This document shows positions 15,913-24,326 of a stretch of 48,992 bases of DNA, piece after piece (within the stretch, counting starts at the first letter, position 1; each line of letters opens with the position of its first letter). The translations under genes were made by a program, and so were the position numbers. This DNA is from an uncultured Alphaproteobacteria bacterium (lineage in GTDB: Bacteria; Pseudomonadota; Alphaproteobacteria; Sphingomonadales; Sphingomonadaceae), in contig CAIZNH010000022.1 in the NCBI GenBank assembly GCA_903934325.1, positions 1 to 48,992 of the forward strand. The letters are read 5' to 3'. The notes under the pieces are model-generated. The model did no database searches and was not told the origin of the DNA. It was given only the letters and a program-made list of their open reading frames with translations.

Positions 15913-17109
15913 ATGAACCTCGAATTCACCCCCGAAGAGCAGGCCTTCCGCGACGAAGTGCGCGCCTTCATTGCCGAGAACTATCCCAAGGAACTGGGCG
16001 ATTTCGGCATGCGCGAGGACATGACCCGCGAGGAAATGGTCGCGTGGCACAAGATCCTCGGCCGCAAGGGCTGGTCGGTTCCCGCATGGCCGGTCGAATA
16101 TGGCGGCACCGGCTGGACCCCGACCCAGCGCTACATCTGGTCGGAAGAAAACGCCCGCGCCAACACCTTCATGCCGCTGCCCTTCGGCGTCTCGATGGTC
16201 GGACCCGTCATCTACACCTTCGGTTCGGAAGAGCAGAAGGCCAAGCACCTGCCGGGCATCCGCAGCGGCGAAGTGTGGTGGTGCCAGGGCTATTCCGAGC
16301 CGGGCGCTGGTTCCGACCTTGCGAGCCTCAAGACCACTGCGGTGCGTGACGGCGATCACTATGTCATCAACGGCCAGAAGACCTGGACGACGCTCGCCCA
16401 GCACGCCGACTGGGGCTTCTTCCTGTGCCGCACCGATTCGACTGCCAAGCAGCAGGAAGGCATCAGCTTCATCCTCGTCGACATGAAGACGCCCGGTGTG
16501 GAAGTGAAGCCGATCAAGCTGCTCGACGGCGGCTACGAGGTCAACGAGACCTGGCTCACCGATGTGCGCGTCCCGGTCGAGAACCTCGTCGGCGTGGAGA
16601 ACAAGGGCTGGACCTATGCCAAGTTCCTGCTCGCGCATGAACGTTCTGGCATCGCCGGTGTCGCGCGTTCGAAGCGCGGGATCGAGAAGCTGCGCGAGAT
16701 CGCAGCGAACGAGACCGCCTATGGCGAGCCGCTGATCAAGGATTTCGACTTCGCCAAGAAGGTCAGCCAGCTCGAGATCGATCTCGCCGCGCTGGAAATC
16801 ACCGAACTGCGCACGCTCGCGGGCGAGCAGGCGGGCAAGGGCCCGGGGCCGGAAAGCTCGATCCTCAAGATCAAGGGCACCGAAATCCAGCAACGCCTCA
16901 CCGAACTGACGCTGGAAGCGGTCGGCACCTATGGTGCGCCTTTCTATGGCGAGATCGCCAATGACACGGGGACCAACGAATTCCCCGTCGGCCCCGCCCA
17001 CGCGCAGCACGCCGCGGCGACCTATTTCAACATGCGCAAGACCTCGATCTATGGCGGATCGAACGAAATCCAGCGCAACATCATCACCAAGATGATCCTC
17101 GGCCTCTAA
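15913..17109 (+). CDS. Acyl-CoA dehydrogenase (subunit-like, first of a pair)
   Basis: FAD-dependent alpha,beta-dehydrogenation of an acyl-CoA thioester, passing electrons to ETF. The 398-residue protein has the N-terminal helical domain, the FAD-binding signature GYSEPGAGSDLASLKTTA, INGQKTWTT, a beta-domain with DVRVPVENLVG, and the C-terminal IYGGSNEIQRNIITKMILGL. The usual MCAD Glu in YEG is replaced by Gly here, as in the branch whose base lies elsewhere. Its flavin signature is intact, unlike the second gene 22 bases on. Adjacent pairs of this kind often form mixed tetramers acting on steroid or long side chains. The substrate is not known. Confidence 0.93.
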   Translation: MNLEFTPEEQAFRDEVRAFIAENYPKELGDFGMREDMTREEMVAWHKILGRKGWSVPAWPVEYGGTGWTPTQRYIWSEENARANTFMPLPFGVSMVGPVIYTFGSEEQKAKHLPGIRSGEVWWCQGYSEPGAGSDLASLKTTAVRDGDHYVINGQKTWTTLAQHADWGFFLCRTDSTAKQQEGISFILVDMKTPGVEVKPIKLLDGGYEVNETWLTDVRVPVENLVGVENKGWTYAKFLLAHERSGIAGVARSKRGIEKLREIAANETAYGEPLIKDFDFAKKVSQLEIDLAALEITELRTLAGEQAGKGPGPESSILKIKGTEIQQRLTELTLEAVGTYGAPFYGEIANDTGTNEFPVGPAHAQHAAATYFNMRKTSIYGGSNEIQRNIITKMILGL

Positions 17110-17131
17110 GGCACGGGACGGGAGAGAACAC

Positions 17132-18262
17132 GTGGACTTCAACTTCACCGAAGAACAGGACATGGTGCGCGACGGCCTGTCGCGGCTGGTGCGCGAGCAG
17201 TATGACTGGGAAACCCGGCGCAAGGCGATCGCCAGCGCAGCCGGCTGGCGGCCGGAAGTGTGGGCGCAGCTGGCCGAGCTCGGCATCCTCGGCATGCCCT
17301 TCTCCGAGGCCGATGGCGGCTTTGGCGGCGGCGCGGTCGATGCGATGGTGATCTGCCAGGAATTCGGCAAGGGCCTGGTGGTCGAGCCGTTTGTCCCGAC
17401 CGTGGTCTGCGCCGGCGGCTTCCTCAAGCACGCCGGCACCGCTGCCCAGAAGGAAGAGCATATCGGCGGCATCGTGGCGGGCAGCGCCGTGTTTGCCTTC
17501 GCCTATGCCGAACCGCGCGGCCGCTATGACTATGCCGATCTTGAAACCACCGCGACCAAGGACGGCGCAGGCTATGTGCTGAACGGCCACAAGGCGGTCG
17601 TGATCGGCGCGCCCTGGGCGAGCCATCTCGTCGTCACCGCCCGCACCGGCGGCGCACGGCGCGACCGCGAGGGCGTGTCGGTGTTCGTGGTCGCCAAGGA
17701 CGCGGCCGGGATCACCACCCGCGATTACGTGACGGTCGATGGCCGCCGCGCTTCGGAAGTCTATTTCGAGAACGTGTCGGTCGGCGCTGATGCGCTGATC
17801 GGCGAAGAGGGCGCAGGCCTTGCCCTGATCGAGCTCGTCACCGACGAAGCCATCGCCGCCCTGTGCGCCGAGGCCTGCGGGGCGATGAAGGTCGCCCATG
17901 CGATGACGGTGGAATACAGCCGCCAGCGCAAGCAGTTCGGCGTGCCGATCGGCACCTTCCAGGTGCTCCAGCACCGCATGGTCGACATGTACACGGCCTA
18001 CGAAACCGCCGTCTCGCTGACCTATCTCGCCACCCTGCGGCTCGGTTCGGACGAACGCACCCGCAAGCAGGCGGTCAGCGCGGCGAAGGTCGGCGTGGGC
18101 CAGTCGGCGCGGTTGATCGGGCAGGAAGCGGTGCAGATCCACGGCGGCAACGGCGTGACCGATGAATATGCCATCGGCCACTACTTCAAGCGCCTGACGA
18201 TCTTCGACAGCGAATTCGGCAACGTCGATCATCACCTCAAGCGCCACGTCGCGCTGGCGTAA
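17132..18262 (+). CDS. Acyl-CoA dehydrogenase (second of a pair, divergent flavin motif)
   Basis: 376 residues from a GTG start behind GGGAGAG, 22 bases after the first dehydrogenase. It has the family fold markers LSRLVREQYDW, AYAEPRGRYDYADLETTA, LNGHKAVVIGA, YSRQRKQFGVPIGTFQVLQH (flavin/dimer helix region) and QIHGGNGVTDEYAIGHYFKR. The flavin loop, GAGSD in typical members, reads PRGRYDY here. That suggests this subunit binds FAD or substrate differently and works as a partner chain. Co-transcribed with its neighbour. Confidence 0.9.
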   Translation: MDFNFTEEQDMVRDGLSRLVREQYDWETRRKAIASAAGWRPEVWAQLAELGILGMPFSEADGGFGGGAVDAMVICQEFGKGLVVEPFVPTVVCAGGFLKHAGTAAQKEEHIGGIVAGSAVFAFAYAEPRGRYDYADLETTATKDGAGYVLNGHKAVVIGAPWASHLVVTARTGGARRDREGVSVFVVAKDAAGITTRDYVTVDGRRASEVYFENVSVGADALIGEEGAGLALIELVTDEAIAALCAEACGAMKVAHAMTVEYSRQRKQFGVPIGTFQVLQHRMVDMYTAYETAVSLTYLATLRLGSDERTRKQAVSAAKVGVGQSARLIGQEAVQIHGGNGVTDEYAIGHYFKRLTIFDSEFGNVDHHLKRHVALA

Positions 18263-18283
18263 GCGGGCGCGGGGGCGGTAGCC

Positions 18284-19174
18284 ATGTCGTTCCAGCATGC
18301 CGCGCGCAGTCTGGTGGTGGTGCTGGTGGCCAGCATCCTCGGCCTTGCCTTCGCGTGGTTTGCGGGGAGCGGCTCGCTGCCCTTCGCAGGCCTTCCGGCG
18401 GTGTTCGTCTGCGCGCTGATCGCCTTCGCGGTGAACTGGCTCGCCTTTATCCCGGCGGCGGCGTTCCAGTCGGACCGCTTCTACGACACCACCGGGGCGC
18501 TCACCTATCTCTCGGTGATCGCGGCGGCCTGTTTTGCCACTTACGAGTTGCGCGGCGCGCTGGAGTTGCAGCCTCTGGCGGTCGCCGCGATGGTGGGGGC
18601 CTGGACGATCCGCCTCGGCTCCTTCCTCTTCACCCGCATCCACGCTGCGGGCGGCACAGATGTGCGGTTCGAGAAGATCAAGGTGAACCCGCCGCGCTTT
18701 CTGGTGGCGTGGACCCTGCAGGCCTGCTGGGTGATCTTCACCGCCTCGGCTGCGCTGGTGATCATTACATCGCCCGAGCCGCGCCAGCTTGATGCCTTCT
18801 TCTGGGCAGGGACGGCGCTGTGGGTGATCGGGTTCGCCTTCGAGGTGATCGCCGATGATCAGAAGCGCCGCTTCCGCGCTGATCCCGCCAATCACGGCAA
18901 ATTCATCACCTCCGGCCTGTGGGCATGGTCGCAGCATCCCAACTATTTCGGCGAGATCACGCTGTGGGCAGGCATCCTCGTGATTGCCCTGCCGCAGCTG
19001 TCGGGCACGGGCTGGCTGGTGGTGTTCTCGCCGGTGTTTGTGGCGCTGCTGCTGACGCGGGTGAGCGGGATCAACCTGCTCGATGCCATTGCGAAAAAGC
19101 GCTGGGGCGATGATCCGGCATGGCAGGCCTATGTCGCCCGCACCCCGGTGCTGTTCCCGCGCCCGCCGCGCTGA
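18284..19174 (+). CDS. DUF1295 membrane protein (steroid 5-alpha-reductase-like)
   Basis: 296 residues, polytopic. About six helices are visible, starting with SLVVVLVASILGLAFAW and FVCALIAFAVNWLAFI. The C-terminal half holds the DUF1295/isoprenylcysteine-methyltransferase-like signature: ADDQKRRFRADP, FITSGLWAWSQHPNYFGEI and a final segment RWGDDPAWQAYVARTPVLFP. Family members are predicted lipid or steroid reductases or methyltransferases in the inner membrane. It lies 21 bases after the acyl-CoA dehydrogenases, so a role in the same lipid or steroid-like catabolism is plausible but inferred. Confidence 0.85.
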   Translation: MSFQHAARSLVVVLVASILGLAFAWFAGSGSLPFAGLPAVFVCALIAFAVNWLAFIPAAAFQSDRFYDTTGALTYLSVIAAACFATYELRGALELQPLAVAAMVGAWTIRLGSFLFTRIHAAGGTDVRFEKIKVNPPRFLVAWTLQACWVIFTASAALVIITSPEPRQLDAFFWAGTALWVIGFAFEVIADDQKRRFRADPANHGKFITSGLWAWSQHPNYFGEITLWAGILVIALPQLSGTGWLVVFSPVFVALLLTRVSGINLLDAIAKKRWGDDPAWQAYVARTPVLFPRPPR

Positions 19175-19272
19175 CCGCCTGCGCAGCTGACGACAACCGC
19201 CGCTCGGTTGTTGCAATCCCGTGACCAAAGGCTAGGCGGTGGGCTCCACCAGCCCTCGGGGATTCGCGCGCC

Positions 19273-20208
19273 ATGAAGATCATGTCCGGCAATTCGAACC
19301 TGCCGCTCGCCCGGGCCATTGCGGCCTATCTCGAAATCCCTCTGACCGATGCGAGCGTGCGGCGCTTTGCCGACGAGGAAGTCTTCGTCGAAATCCACGA
19401 GAACGTGCGCGGCGAGGACGTGTTCGTTGTCCAGCCGACGAGCTTTCCGGCCAACGACAACCTGATGGAACTGCTGATCTGCATCGATGCGCTGCGCCGC
19501 GCCTCGGCCAAGCGGATCACCGCGGTGGTGCCCTATTTCGGCTACGCCCGGCAGGACCGAAAGCCCGGCCCGCGCACGCCGATCTCGGCCAAGCTGGTCG
19601 CCAATCTGATCACCCAGGCCGGCGCTGACCGCGTGCTCGCGGTCGATCTCCACGCCGGGCAGATCCAGGGCTTCTTCGATATCCCGACCGACAATCTCTA
19701 CGCCGCCCCCGTGATGGCCGCCGATATTCAGGCGCGTTACGGCGATCAGGCGCTGATGGTGGTCTCGCCCGACGTCGGCGGCGTGGTGCGCGCCCGCGCG
19801 CTCGCCAAGCGGCTCGACAATGCACCGCTCGCGATTGTCGACAAGCGGCGTGATCGTCCGGGCGAATCCGAAGTGATGAACATCATCGGTGACGTTTCGG
19901 GCCGCCACTGCATCCTGATCGACGACATCATCGATTCGGGCGGCACCCTGTGCAACGCGGCCGAAGCGCTGCTGGCGGGCGGGGCCAAGTCGGTCGCGGC
20001 CTACATCACCCACGGCGTGCTGTCGGGCGGTGCTGTGGCGCGCATCAACGGCTCGGCGCTGAAGGAACTGGTGATCACCGATTCGATCCGCCCGACCGAA
20101 GCCACCGATGCCTCCGACCGCATCCGCGTGCTCACCATCGCGCCGCTGATTGGCGAAGCGATCCGCCGGATTGCGGATGAAAGCTCGGTTTCGAGCCTCT
20201 TCGATTGA
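19273..20208 (+). CDS. prs: Ribose-phosphate pyrophosphokinase (PRPP synthetase)
   Basis: Makes phosphoribosyl pyrophosphate from ribose-5-phosphate and ATP, feeding nucleotides, histidine and tryptophan. The 311-residue class I enzyme has [44 protein letters not shown] (ATP/flexible loop), [32 protein letters not shown] and the PRPP loop [18 protein letters not shown]. Its last residues, SVSSLFD, are typical. The length equals that of other bacterial enzymes. The intergenic repeat at 20217-20288 follows. hisN-type phosphatase lies next, giving a loose PRPP/histidine theme. Confidence 0.96.
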   Translation: MKIMSGNSNLPLARAIAAYLEIPLTDASVRRFADEEVFVEIHENVRGEDVFVVQPTSFPANDNLMELLICIDALRRASAKRITAVVPYFGYARQDRKPGPRTPISAKLVANLITQAGADRVLAVDLHAGQIQGFFDIPTDNLYAAPVMAADIQARYGDQALMVVSPDVGGVVRARALAKRLDNAPLAIVDKRRDRPGESEVMNIIGDVSGRHCILIDDIIDSGGTLCNAAEALLAGGAKSVAAYITHGVLSGGAVARINGSALKELVITDSIRPTEATDASDRIRVLTIAPLIGEAIRRIADESSVSSLFD

Positions 20209-20216
20209 TCTGATCC

Positions 20217-20288
20217 CGTTCGTGTCGAGCGAAGTCGAGACACGCCAGACCTGCGCTATCGCCTCTCGACGCCGCTCGAGGCGAACGG
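20217..20288. repeat. Imperfect inverted repeat between prs and the phosphatase gene
   Basis: Outer arms CCGTTCG/CGAACGG continue through TCGAGCG and GTCGAGA matches, giving about 25 paired positions interrupted by two 2-base bulges. The left arm also folds on itself (GTGTCGAGC...GTCGAGACAC). It resembles the other dispersed hairpin at 12024 in its CCGTTC ends. It overlaps the region just upstream of the next gene's ribosome site. Confidence 0.7.
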
Positions 20289-20298
20289 AAGCTTGAGC

Positions 20299-21069
20299 AT
20301 GACCGATAAAGACCTCGCCCTTGCTCTGCGCCTTGCCGATGCGGCGGGGGCTGCGATCCGTCCGCTGTTTCGCGGGCAATGGAGCCACGAGCGCAAGGCC
20401 GACCGGAGCTTCGTCACCGAGGCGGACCGCGCCGCCGAGGCCGCGATGCGCGCTCTCATCGAAACCACCTTCCCTGCCGACGGCATCATCGGCGAGGAAT
20501 ATGGCACCCGCAACGAAGGCGCTGGCCGCCAGTGGGTGCTCGATCCGATCGACGGCACCACCAGCTTCATCGCCGGCCGCCCGATCTTCGGCACGCTGAT
20601 CGCCTTGTTGCAGGACGGCTGGCCGGTGCTCGGCATCATAGACCAGCCGATTGCGGGCGAGCGTTGGGTGGGGGCCATCGGCCAGCCGACCCTGTTCAAC
20701 GGCAAGCCTGCCGCCACCAAGCCTCTGAAGGAGCTCTCCGACGCGGTGCTTGCCACCACCAGCCCGCACCTCTTCACCAATGAAGAGGCCGACGCCTTCA
20801 TGTCGGTCGCCAAGACAGTGGCCGAAAAGAAGATCGTGTTCGGCGGGGACTGCTACAATTACGGCCTCGTCGCGTCGGGCCATATCGACGTGGTGATCGA
20901 GGCGGGCCTCAAGCTCTACGACTATGCCGCGCTGGTGCCGGTGGTGGAGGGCGCGGGCGGGATGATGGCCGATTGGCAGGGCAATCCGCTCGATGCCGGC
21001 TCCGACGGCACGGTCATCGCCTTGGGCGATCCCGCGCGGCTTGAGGATGTGCTCGAAGCCATGGGTTAG
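20299..21069 (+). CDS. Inositol-monophosphatase-family phosphatase, HisN-like (histidinol-phosphatase)
   Basis: Mg-dependent phosphatase. Likely removes phosphate from histidinol-phosphate in histidine synthesis, since the sequence resembles HisN more than SuhB. The ATG at 20299 has GGAAG eight bases upstream, better than the TTG two codons earlier. The 256-residue protein has TEADRAAEAAMR, IIGEEYGT, the metal-site WVLDPIDGTTSFIAGRP, IIDQPIAGERWVGA, and LKLYDYAALVPVVEGAGG with the third metal Asp. GRPIFGTLIALLQDG matches HisN usage. The inositol-phosphatase alternative is not excluded. Confidence 0.85.
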   Translation: MTDKDLALALRLADAAGAAIRPLFRGQWSHERKADRSFVTEADRAAEAAMRALIETTFPADGIIGEEYGTRNEGAGRQWVLDPIDGTTSFIAGRPIFGTLIALLQDGWPVLGIIDQPIAGERWVGAIGQPTLFNGKPAATKPLKELSDAVLATTSPHLFTNEEADAFMSVAKTVAEKKIVFGGDCYNYGLVASGHIDVVIEAGLKLYDYAALVPVVEGAGGMMADWQGNPLDAGSDGTVIALGDPARLEDVLEAMG

Positions 21070-21122
21070 GGGGCTAGGCCCCGCGTCGCTCGGCTGCTAC
21101 CCCGGTGTCGGGAGAGGGCAGA

Positions 21123-22172
21123 ATGAGCGGATTTCCGGCGCATCCGGACGATATCACCGATGATTGGTGGGGCGCGGTGCTGGGCCGTGTGCCGGAGCGC
21201 TGGCGCTGGGAGCCCATCGGCACCGGTCAGGTGGGCGATTCGGTGCGCTTCACGCTCGATTTTGGCGATGGCGCGGGGCCGCAGACGATCGCGGGCAAGT
21301 TCGCCGCCGCCGATCCCACCAGCCGCGGCACGGCAGCAATGCTCGGCCTCTATACCAAGGAAGTGCGCTTCTACCGCGATCTCGCCCCGCAATTGCCGGT
21401 GCGTACGCCCAAGGCCCTGTTTGCCGAGATTGCCGATGACGGGGCGAGCTTCTGCCTGCTGTTCGAAGACCTCGGGCCCGCGCGCGGGGGCAACCAGATT
21501 GCGGGCTGCTCCCTCGCCGATGCCCGCGCCGGGATTATGCAGGCTGCCGCGCTCCACGCGCCGAGCTGGCATAACCGGGCGATCCTCGATGCCGACTGGC
21601 TCCAGCCCGATCCCGAAGCAGCCGCCAAGGTCAAGGCGCTCTACCCCCAGGCGCAGGCGATCTTCCGCGAACGCTATGCGGGTGTGCTCGAACCGGAATA
21701 CATGGCGCTGTGCGAGGCGCTGGCCGAACACACCGCCACCACCGACCGGGTGAGCGAGGCCATCAGCCTCGTCCATGGCGACTTCCGGCTCGACAACCTG
21801 CTGTTCGACATCAAGGGCGGGGCGGAAGCCATTGCGGTGCTCGACTGGCAGACCCTCACCATCGGCAACGTGCTCACCGATATCGGCTATTTCCTCGGCT
21901 GCGGCATTGGCGATGCCTTGCGCCGTGCGCACGAGGGCGAACTGCTCGATCTCTACTGCGCCGAGATGACCGCGCGCGGCGTGCCGATGAGCCGCGATGC
22001 GATCTGGCGCGACTATGTCGTGGGCGCGCTGCACGGGGTCTCGACCGCCGTGTTCAGCGCCGCCTTCGTGGTGCGCACCGAGCGCGGCGATGCCAATTTC
22101 CTGTCGATGGCGCGCGGCGCCTGCGCGCTGTGCCTTGAGCACGGCAGCCTCGACCTGATGCAGAAAGGATGA
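21123..22172 (+). CDS. Aminoglycoside-phosphotransferase-like kinase
   Basis: Protein-kinase-fold phosphotransferase (APH/ecdysteroid-kinase-like group) acting on an unknown small molecule. It has 349 residues from the ATG at 21123, chosen because GGGAGAGG precedes it. The Brenner motif LVHGDFRLDNLLFD carries the catalytic Asp, and the metal-binding VLDWQTLTIGNVLTDIGYFLG follows. The N-terminal lobe has FEDLGPARGGNQI. Nothing suggests antibiotic resistance. It ends four bases before the next gene, so the two almost certainly form an operon and may act on the same compound. Confidence 0.82.
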   Translation: MSGFPAHPDDITDDWWGAVLGRVPERWRWEPIGTGQVGDSVRFTLDFGDGAGPQTIAGKFAAADPTSRGTAAMLGLYTKEVRFYRDLAPQLPVRTPKALFAEIADDGASFCLLFEDLGPARGGNQIAGCSLADARAGIMQAAALHAPSWHNRAILDADWLQPDPEAAAKVKALYPQAQAIFRERYAGVLEPEYMALCEALAEHTATTDRVSEAISLVHGDFRLDNLLFDIKGGAEAIAVLDWQTLTIGNVLTDIGYFLGCGIGDALRRAHEGELLDLYCAEMTARGVPMSRDAIWRDYVVGALHGVSTAVFSAAFVVRTERGDANFLSMARGACALCLEHGSLDLMQKG

Positions 22173-22176
22173 CGCG

Positions 22177-23247
22177 ATGGTTTTGAGCCGGGGGGATGAT
22201 TACCCGATCCACCAGACGCCCGATCCGGTGGCCTTCGCAGGCACCGACCGCAATTTCTACGACCGCTATTTCTTCAACGGCTATGCGCCGGACGGCAGCA
22301 GCTTCTTTGCCGCGGCCTTCGGCATCTACCCGCATCTCGACGTGGCCGACGCGCATTTCTGTATCGTCAGGAACGGCGTGCAGCACTGCCTTCATGCCAG
22401 CCGCAAGCTGGGCATGGAGCGGATGGAGCTGGCCTGCGGGCCGATCCGGATCGAGGTGGTGGAGCCGCTGCAATCGCTGCGGGTGATCGTCGATGGGGAG
22501 GGGATCGCGGCCGACATCACCTTTACAGGCCGCGCCTTTCCGATTGCCGAGCCGCGCTTCACCTGGCGGGTCGGGCCGCGCACGGTGATGGACTACACCC
22601 GCCTCACCCAGAACGGGCATTACACCGGCTGGATAGAGGTCGATGGCGTGCGCGAGGCGCTGGCGGCGGGCAGCATGGGCACGCGCGATCGCAGCTGGGG
22701 CGTGCGCCCGATCGGGGCGGCCGATCCCCAGTTCGCCGGGCGCGCCGTGCCGCAATTCTTCTGGCAATGGACACCGATCAACCTGCCGGCGCGCAGCCTG
22801 TTCTTCCACCTCAACGCCCATGCCGACGGCACCCCGTGGAACACCCGCGCGGTGATCGCCCCTGATGGCGCCGGGGCGGACGGTTTTACCGAGAGCCACA
22901 CGCCGCAGATGGAAACGCAGCTCGCCCCCGGCACCCGCTGGCCTGACGCGAGCACGCTGGCTGTGGGAGAGGAGAGCTTCCGCCTGACCCTCGTGGCCCG
23001 CTTCCAGATGCGCGGTCTCGGCTATACCTCGCCCAAGTGGGGCCACGGGCTCGATCACGGGCCGCTTGAGGTCGAGCGCGAGGATATCGTGCTGGCCGAG
23101 ATCGATCCGGCCCGCCCCGATAACCTCCACGTCCAGATGCTCTGCCAGGTCGAAGGGCCGGGGGGCGAGACGGGCATGGGCGTGTTCGAGCAACTGGCGA
23201 TCGGCGATTATGCGCCGCTGGGCTTGCAGGGTCTGGCGGGGCGCTGA
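22177..23247 (+). CDS. Conserved-looking cytosolic protein of unknown function, paired with the kinase
   Basis: 356 residues, no signal peptide or membrane helix. Not recognised with confidence. The composition and repeated beta-like segments (GPIRIEVVEPLQSLRVIVDG, WQWTPINLPARSLFFHLNAH) suggest a beta-sandwich or lipocalin-like/CrtC-AttH-type fold. Notable invariant-looking residues are in FAGTDRNFYDRYFFNGYAPD, TRDRSWGVRPIG and GHGLDHGPLEVER. It starts four bases after the kinase gene, an arrangement implying joint function, perhaps modification of a terpenoid or lipid alcohol. That is inference. Confidence 0.7.
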   Translation: MVLSRGDDYPIHQTPDPVAFAGTDRNFYDRYFFNGYAPDGSSFFAAAFGIYPHLDVADAHFCIVRNGVQHCLHASRKLGMERMELACGPIRIEVVEPLQSLRVIVDGEGIAADITFTGRAFPIAEPRFTWRVGPRTVMDYTRLTQNGHYTGWIEVDGVREALAAGSMGTRDRSWGVRPIGAADPQFAGRAVPQFFWQWTPINLPARSLFFHLNAHADGTPWNTRAVIAPDGAGADGFTESHTPQMETQLAPGTRWPDASTLAVGEESFRLTLVARFQMRGLGYTSPKWGHGLDHGPLEVEREDIVLAEIDPARPDNLHVQMLCQVEGPGGETGMGVFEQLAIGDYAPLGLQGLAGR

Positions 23248-23380
23248 GGGGGGCGAGGGGCGCGGCCGCTATCGGCTGATGCTTGCCCAAAGTTGCCGTT
23301 CTGGAAGCGAGCCCGAAGTGGTCGCGGCGGTTGCCGATCAGTATTCGCTGGCCTTCGAAGTGCAGCAATGGACATCAAAG

Positions 23381-23445
23381 ATTTCGATAATTCTCGAATT
23401 ATGGCTTGATCCCGTTGCGTCAGGCGGTATTTCGATAATTCTCGA
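23381..23445 (+). promoter_or_regulatory. Two identical ArsR-type operators
   Basis: ATTTCGATAATTCTCGA occurs twice, at 23381-23397 and 23429-23445, starting 48 bases apart. Each contains the dyad TTCGA-N6-TCGAA, the shape typical of dimeric ArsR sites. The second ends 12 bases before the arsR start and would block translation-proximal promoter clearance. The first may overlap the -35 or lie upstream. Confidence 0.85.
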
Positions 23446-23457
23446 AAGGTGATGCCT

Positions 23458-23808
23458 ATGGATGATATCAACACACAGGCCTGGGCGGTCGATGCGCTTG
23501 GAGCGCTGGCCCATGAAACCCGGCTGCGAGTCTTCCGGTTGCTGGTCAGGGCCGGCCATGACGGAATGATCGCGGGGGCAATTGCGGAACATTGCGGTGT
23601 GCCGCCCTCGACCATGTCGCATCACCTCGCCACGTTGGAGCGCGCCGGTCTGGTCCAGTCCGAGCGTGAAAGCCGCCTGATCCATTACCGCACCGACTTT
23701 GCCGGTATGCGCTCCCTGCTGACCTTCCTGATGCAGGATTGCTGTCAGGGGATGCCCGAAATGTGCTCCGACCTGATCGCAGGGCTGGCCTGCGAACCCC
23801 TGAACTGA
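23458..23808 (+). CDS. arsR: ArsR-family arsenite-responsive repressor
   Basis: Winged-helix metalloregulator that leaves its operator when arsenite or antimonite binds. The 116-residue protein has LGALAHETRLRVFRLLVRAG, a recognition helix CGVPPSTMSHHLATLERAGL, and a wing ESRLIHYRT. Cys95, Cys96 and Cys103 in DCCQGMPEMC form a C-terminal triad very similar to that of Acidithiobacillus ArsR (Cys95/96/102), rather than the N-terminal CVC box of E. coli-type ArsR. Start chosen at 23458 with AAAGG eight bases upstream. GTG at 23449 and ATG at 23452 are alternatives. arsC follows after eight bases. Confidence 0.88.
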   Translation: MDDINTQAWAVDALGALAHETRLRVFRLLVRAGHDGMIAGAIAEHCGVPPSTMSHHLATLERAGLVQSERESRLIHYRTDFAGMRSLLTFLMQDCCQGMPEMCSDLIAGLACEPLN

Positions 23809-23816
23809 GGCCTTTC

Positions 23817-24326
23817 ATGAACGACAAGCCCTTCACTGTTCTGGTGCTGTGCACCGGCAATTCCGCCCGATCCATCCTTGGCGAGGCGTTGTTCAATCTT
23901 TTGGGCGAAGGCCATGTGCAGGCCTTCAGCGCCGGCAGCAAACCCAAGGGCGTGCCGCATCCGGGCGCGCTGCGGTTGCTGGCGCGGCGCGGGATCGACA
24001 CGGCGGCGTTCCGTTCGAAGAGCTGGAGCGAGTTCACAGACCCCGCTGCGCCGCCAATCGACCTTGCGATCACCGTCTGCGGCAACGCCGCAGGCGAGGC
24101 CTGCCCGGTGTTCCTTGGCAGCCCGCTGAAAGCCCATTGGGGCCTGCCCGATCCCGCTGACGCCAACGGCAGCGAAGCCGAGGTCGATGCCGCGTTCGAG
24201 GAAACTTGGCGGCTGCTGGAAATGCGCGTGAAGGCCTTCCTCGCGCTCGACCGCGCAGCGCTGGACGCGCGGGCCTTGCAGGCCGCCCTTGCCGACATCG
24301 GCGCGATGGAAGGGGCTGCCCGATGA
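23817..24326 (+). CDS. arsC: Arsenate reductase, low-molecular-weight phosphatase (thioredoxin) type
   Basis: Reduces arsenate to arsenite. The 169-residue protein has the P-loop CTGNSARS at residues 12-19 (nucleophile Cys12, Arg18) and a second and third cysteine at 88 and 96 ([10 protein letters not shown]), the same arrangement as the Cys82/Cys89 relay of thioredoxin-coupled enzymes. HWGLPDPAD supplies the general-acid Asp. The last 30 residues extend beyond the usual fold and are helical. The start at 23817 has GAGG upstream. Arsenite made here needs an exporter (ArsB or ACR3) that is not in this cluster. Confidence 0.85.
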   Translation: MNDKPFTVLVLCTGNSARSILGEALFNLLGEGHVQAFSAGSKPKGVPHPGALRLLARRGIDTAAFRSKSWSEFTDPAAPPIDLAITVCGNAAGEACPVFLGSPLKAHWGLPDPADANGSEAEVDAAFEETWRLLEMRVKAFLALDRAALDARALQAALADIGAMEGAAR

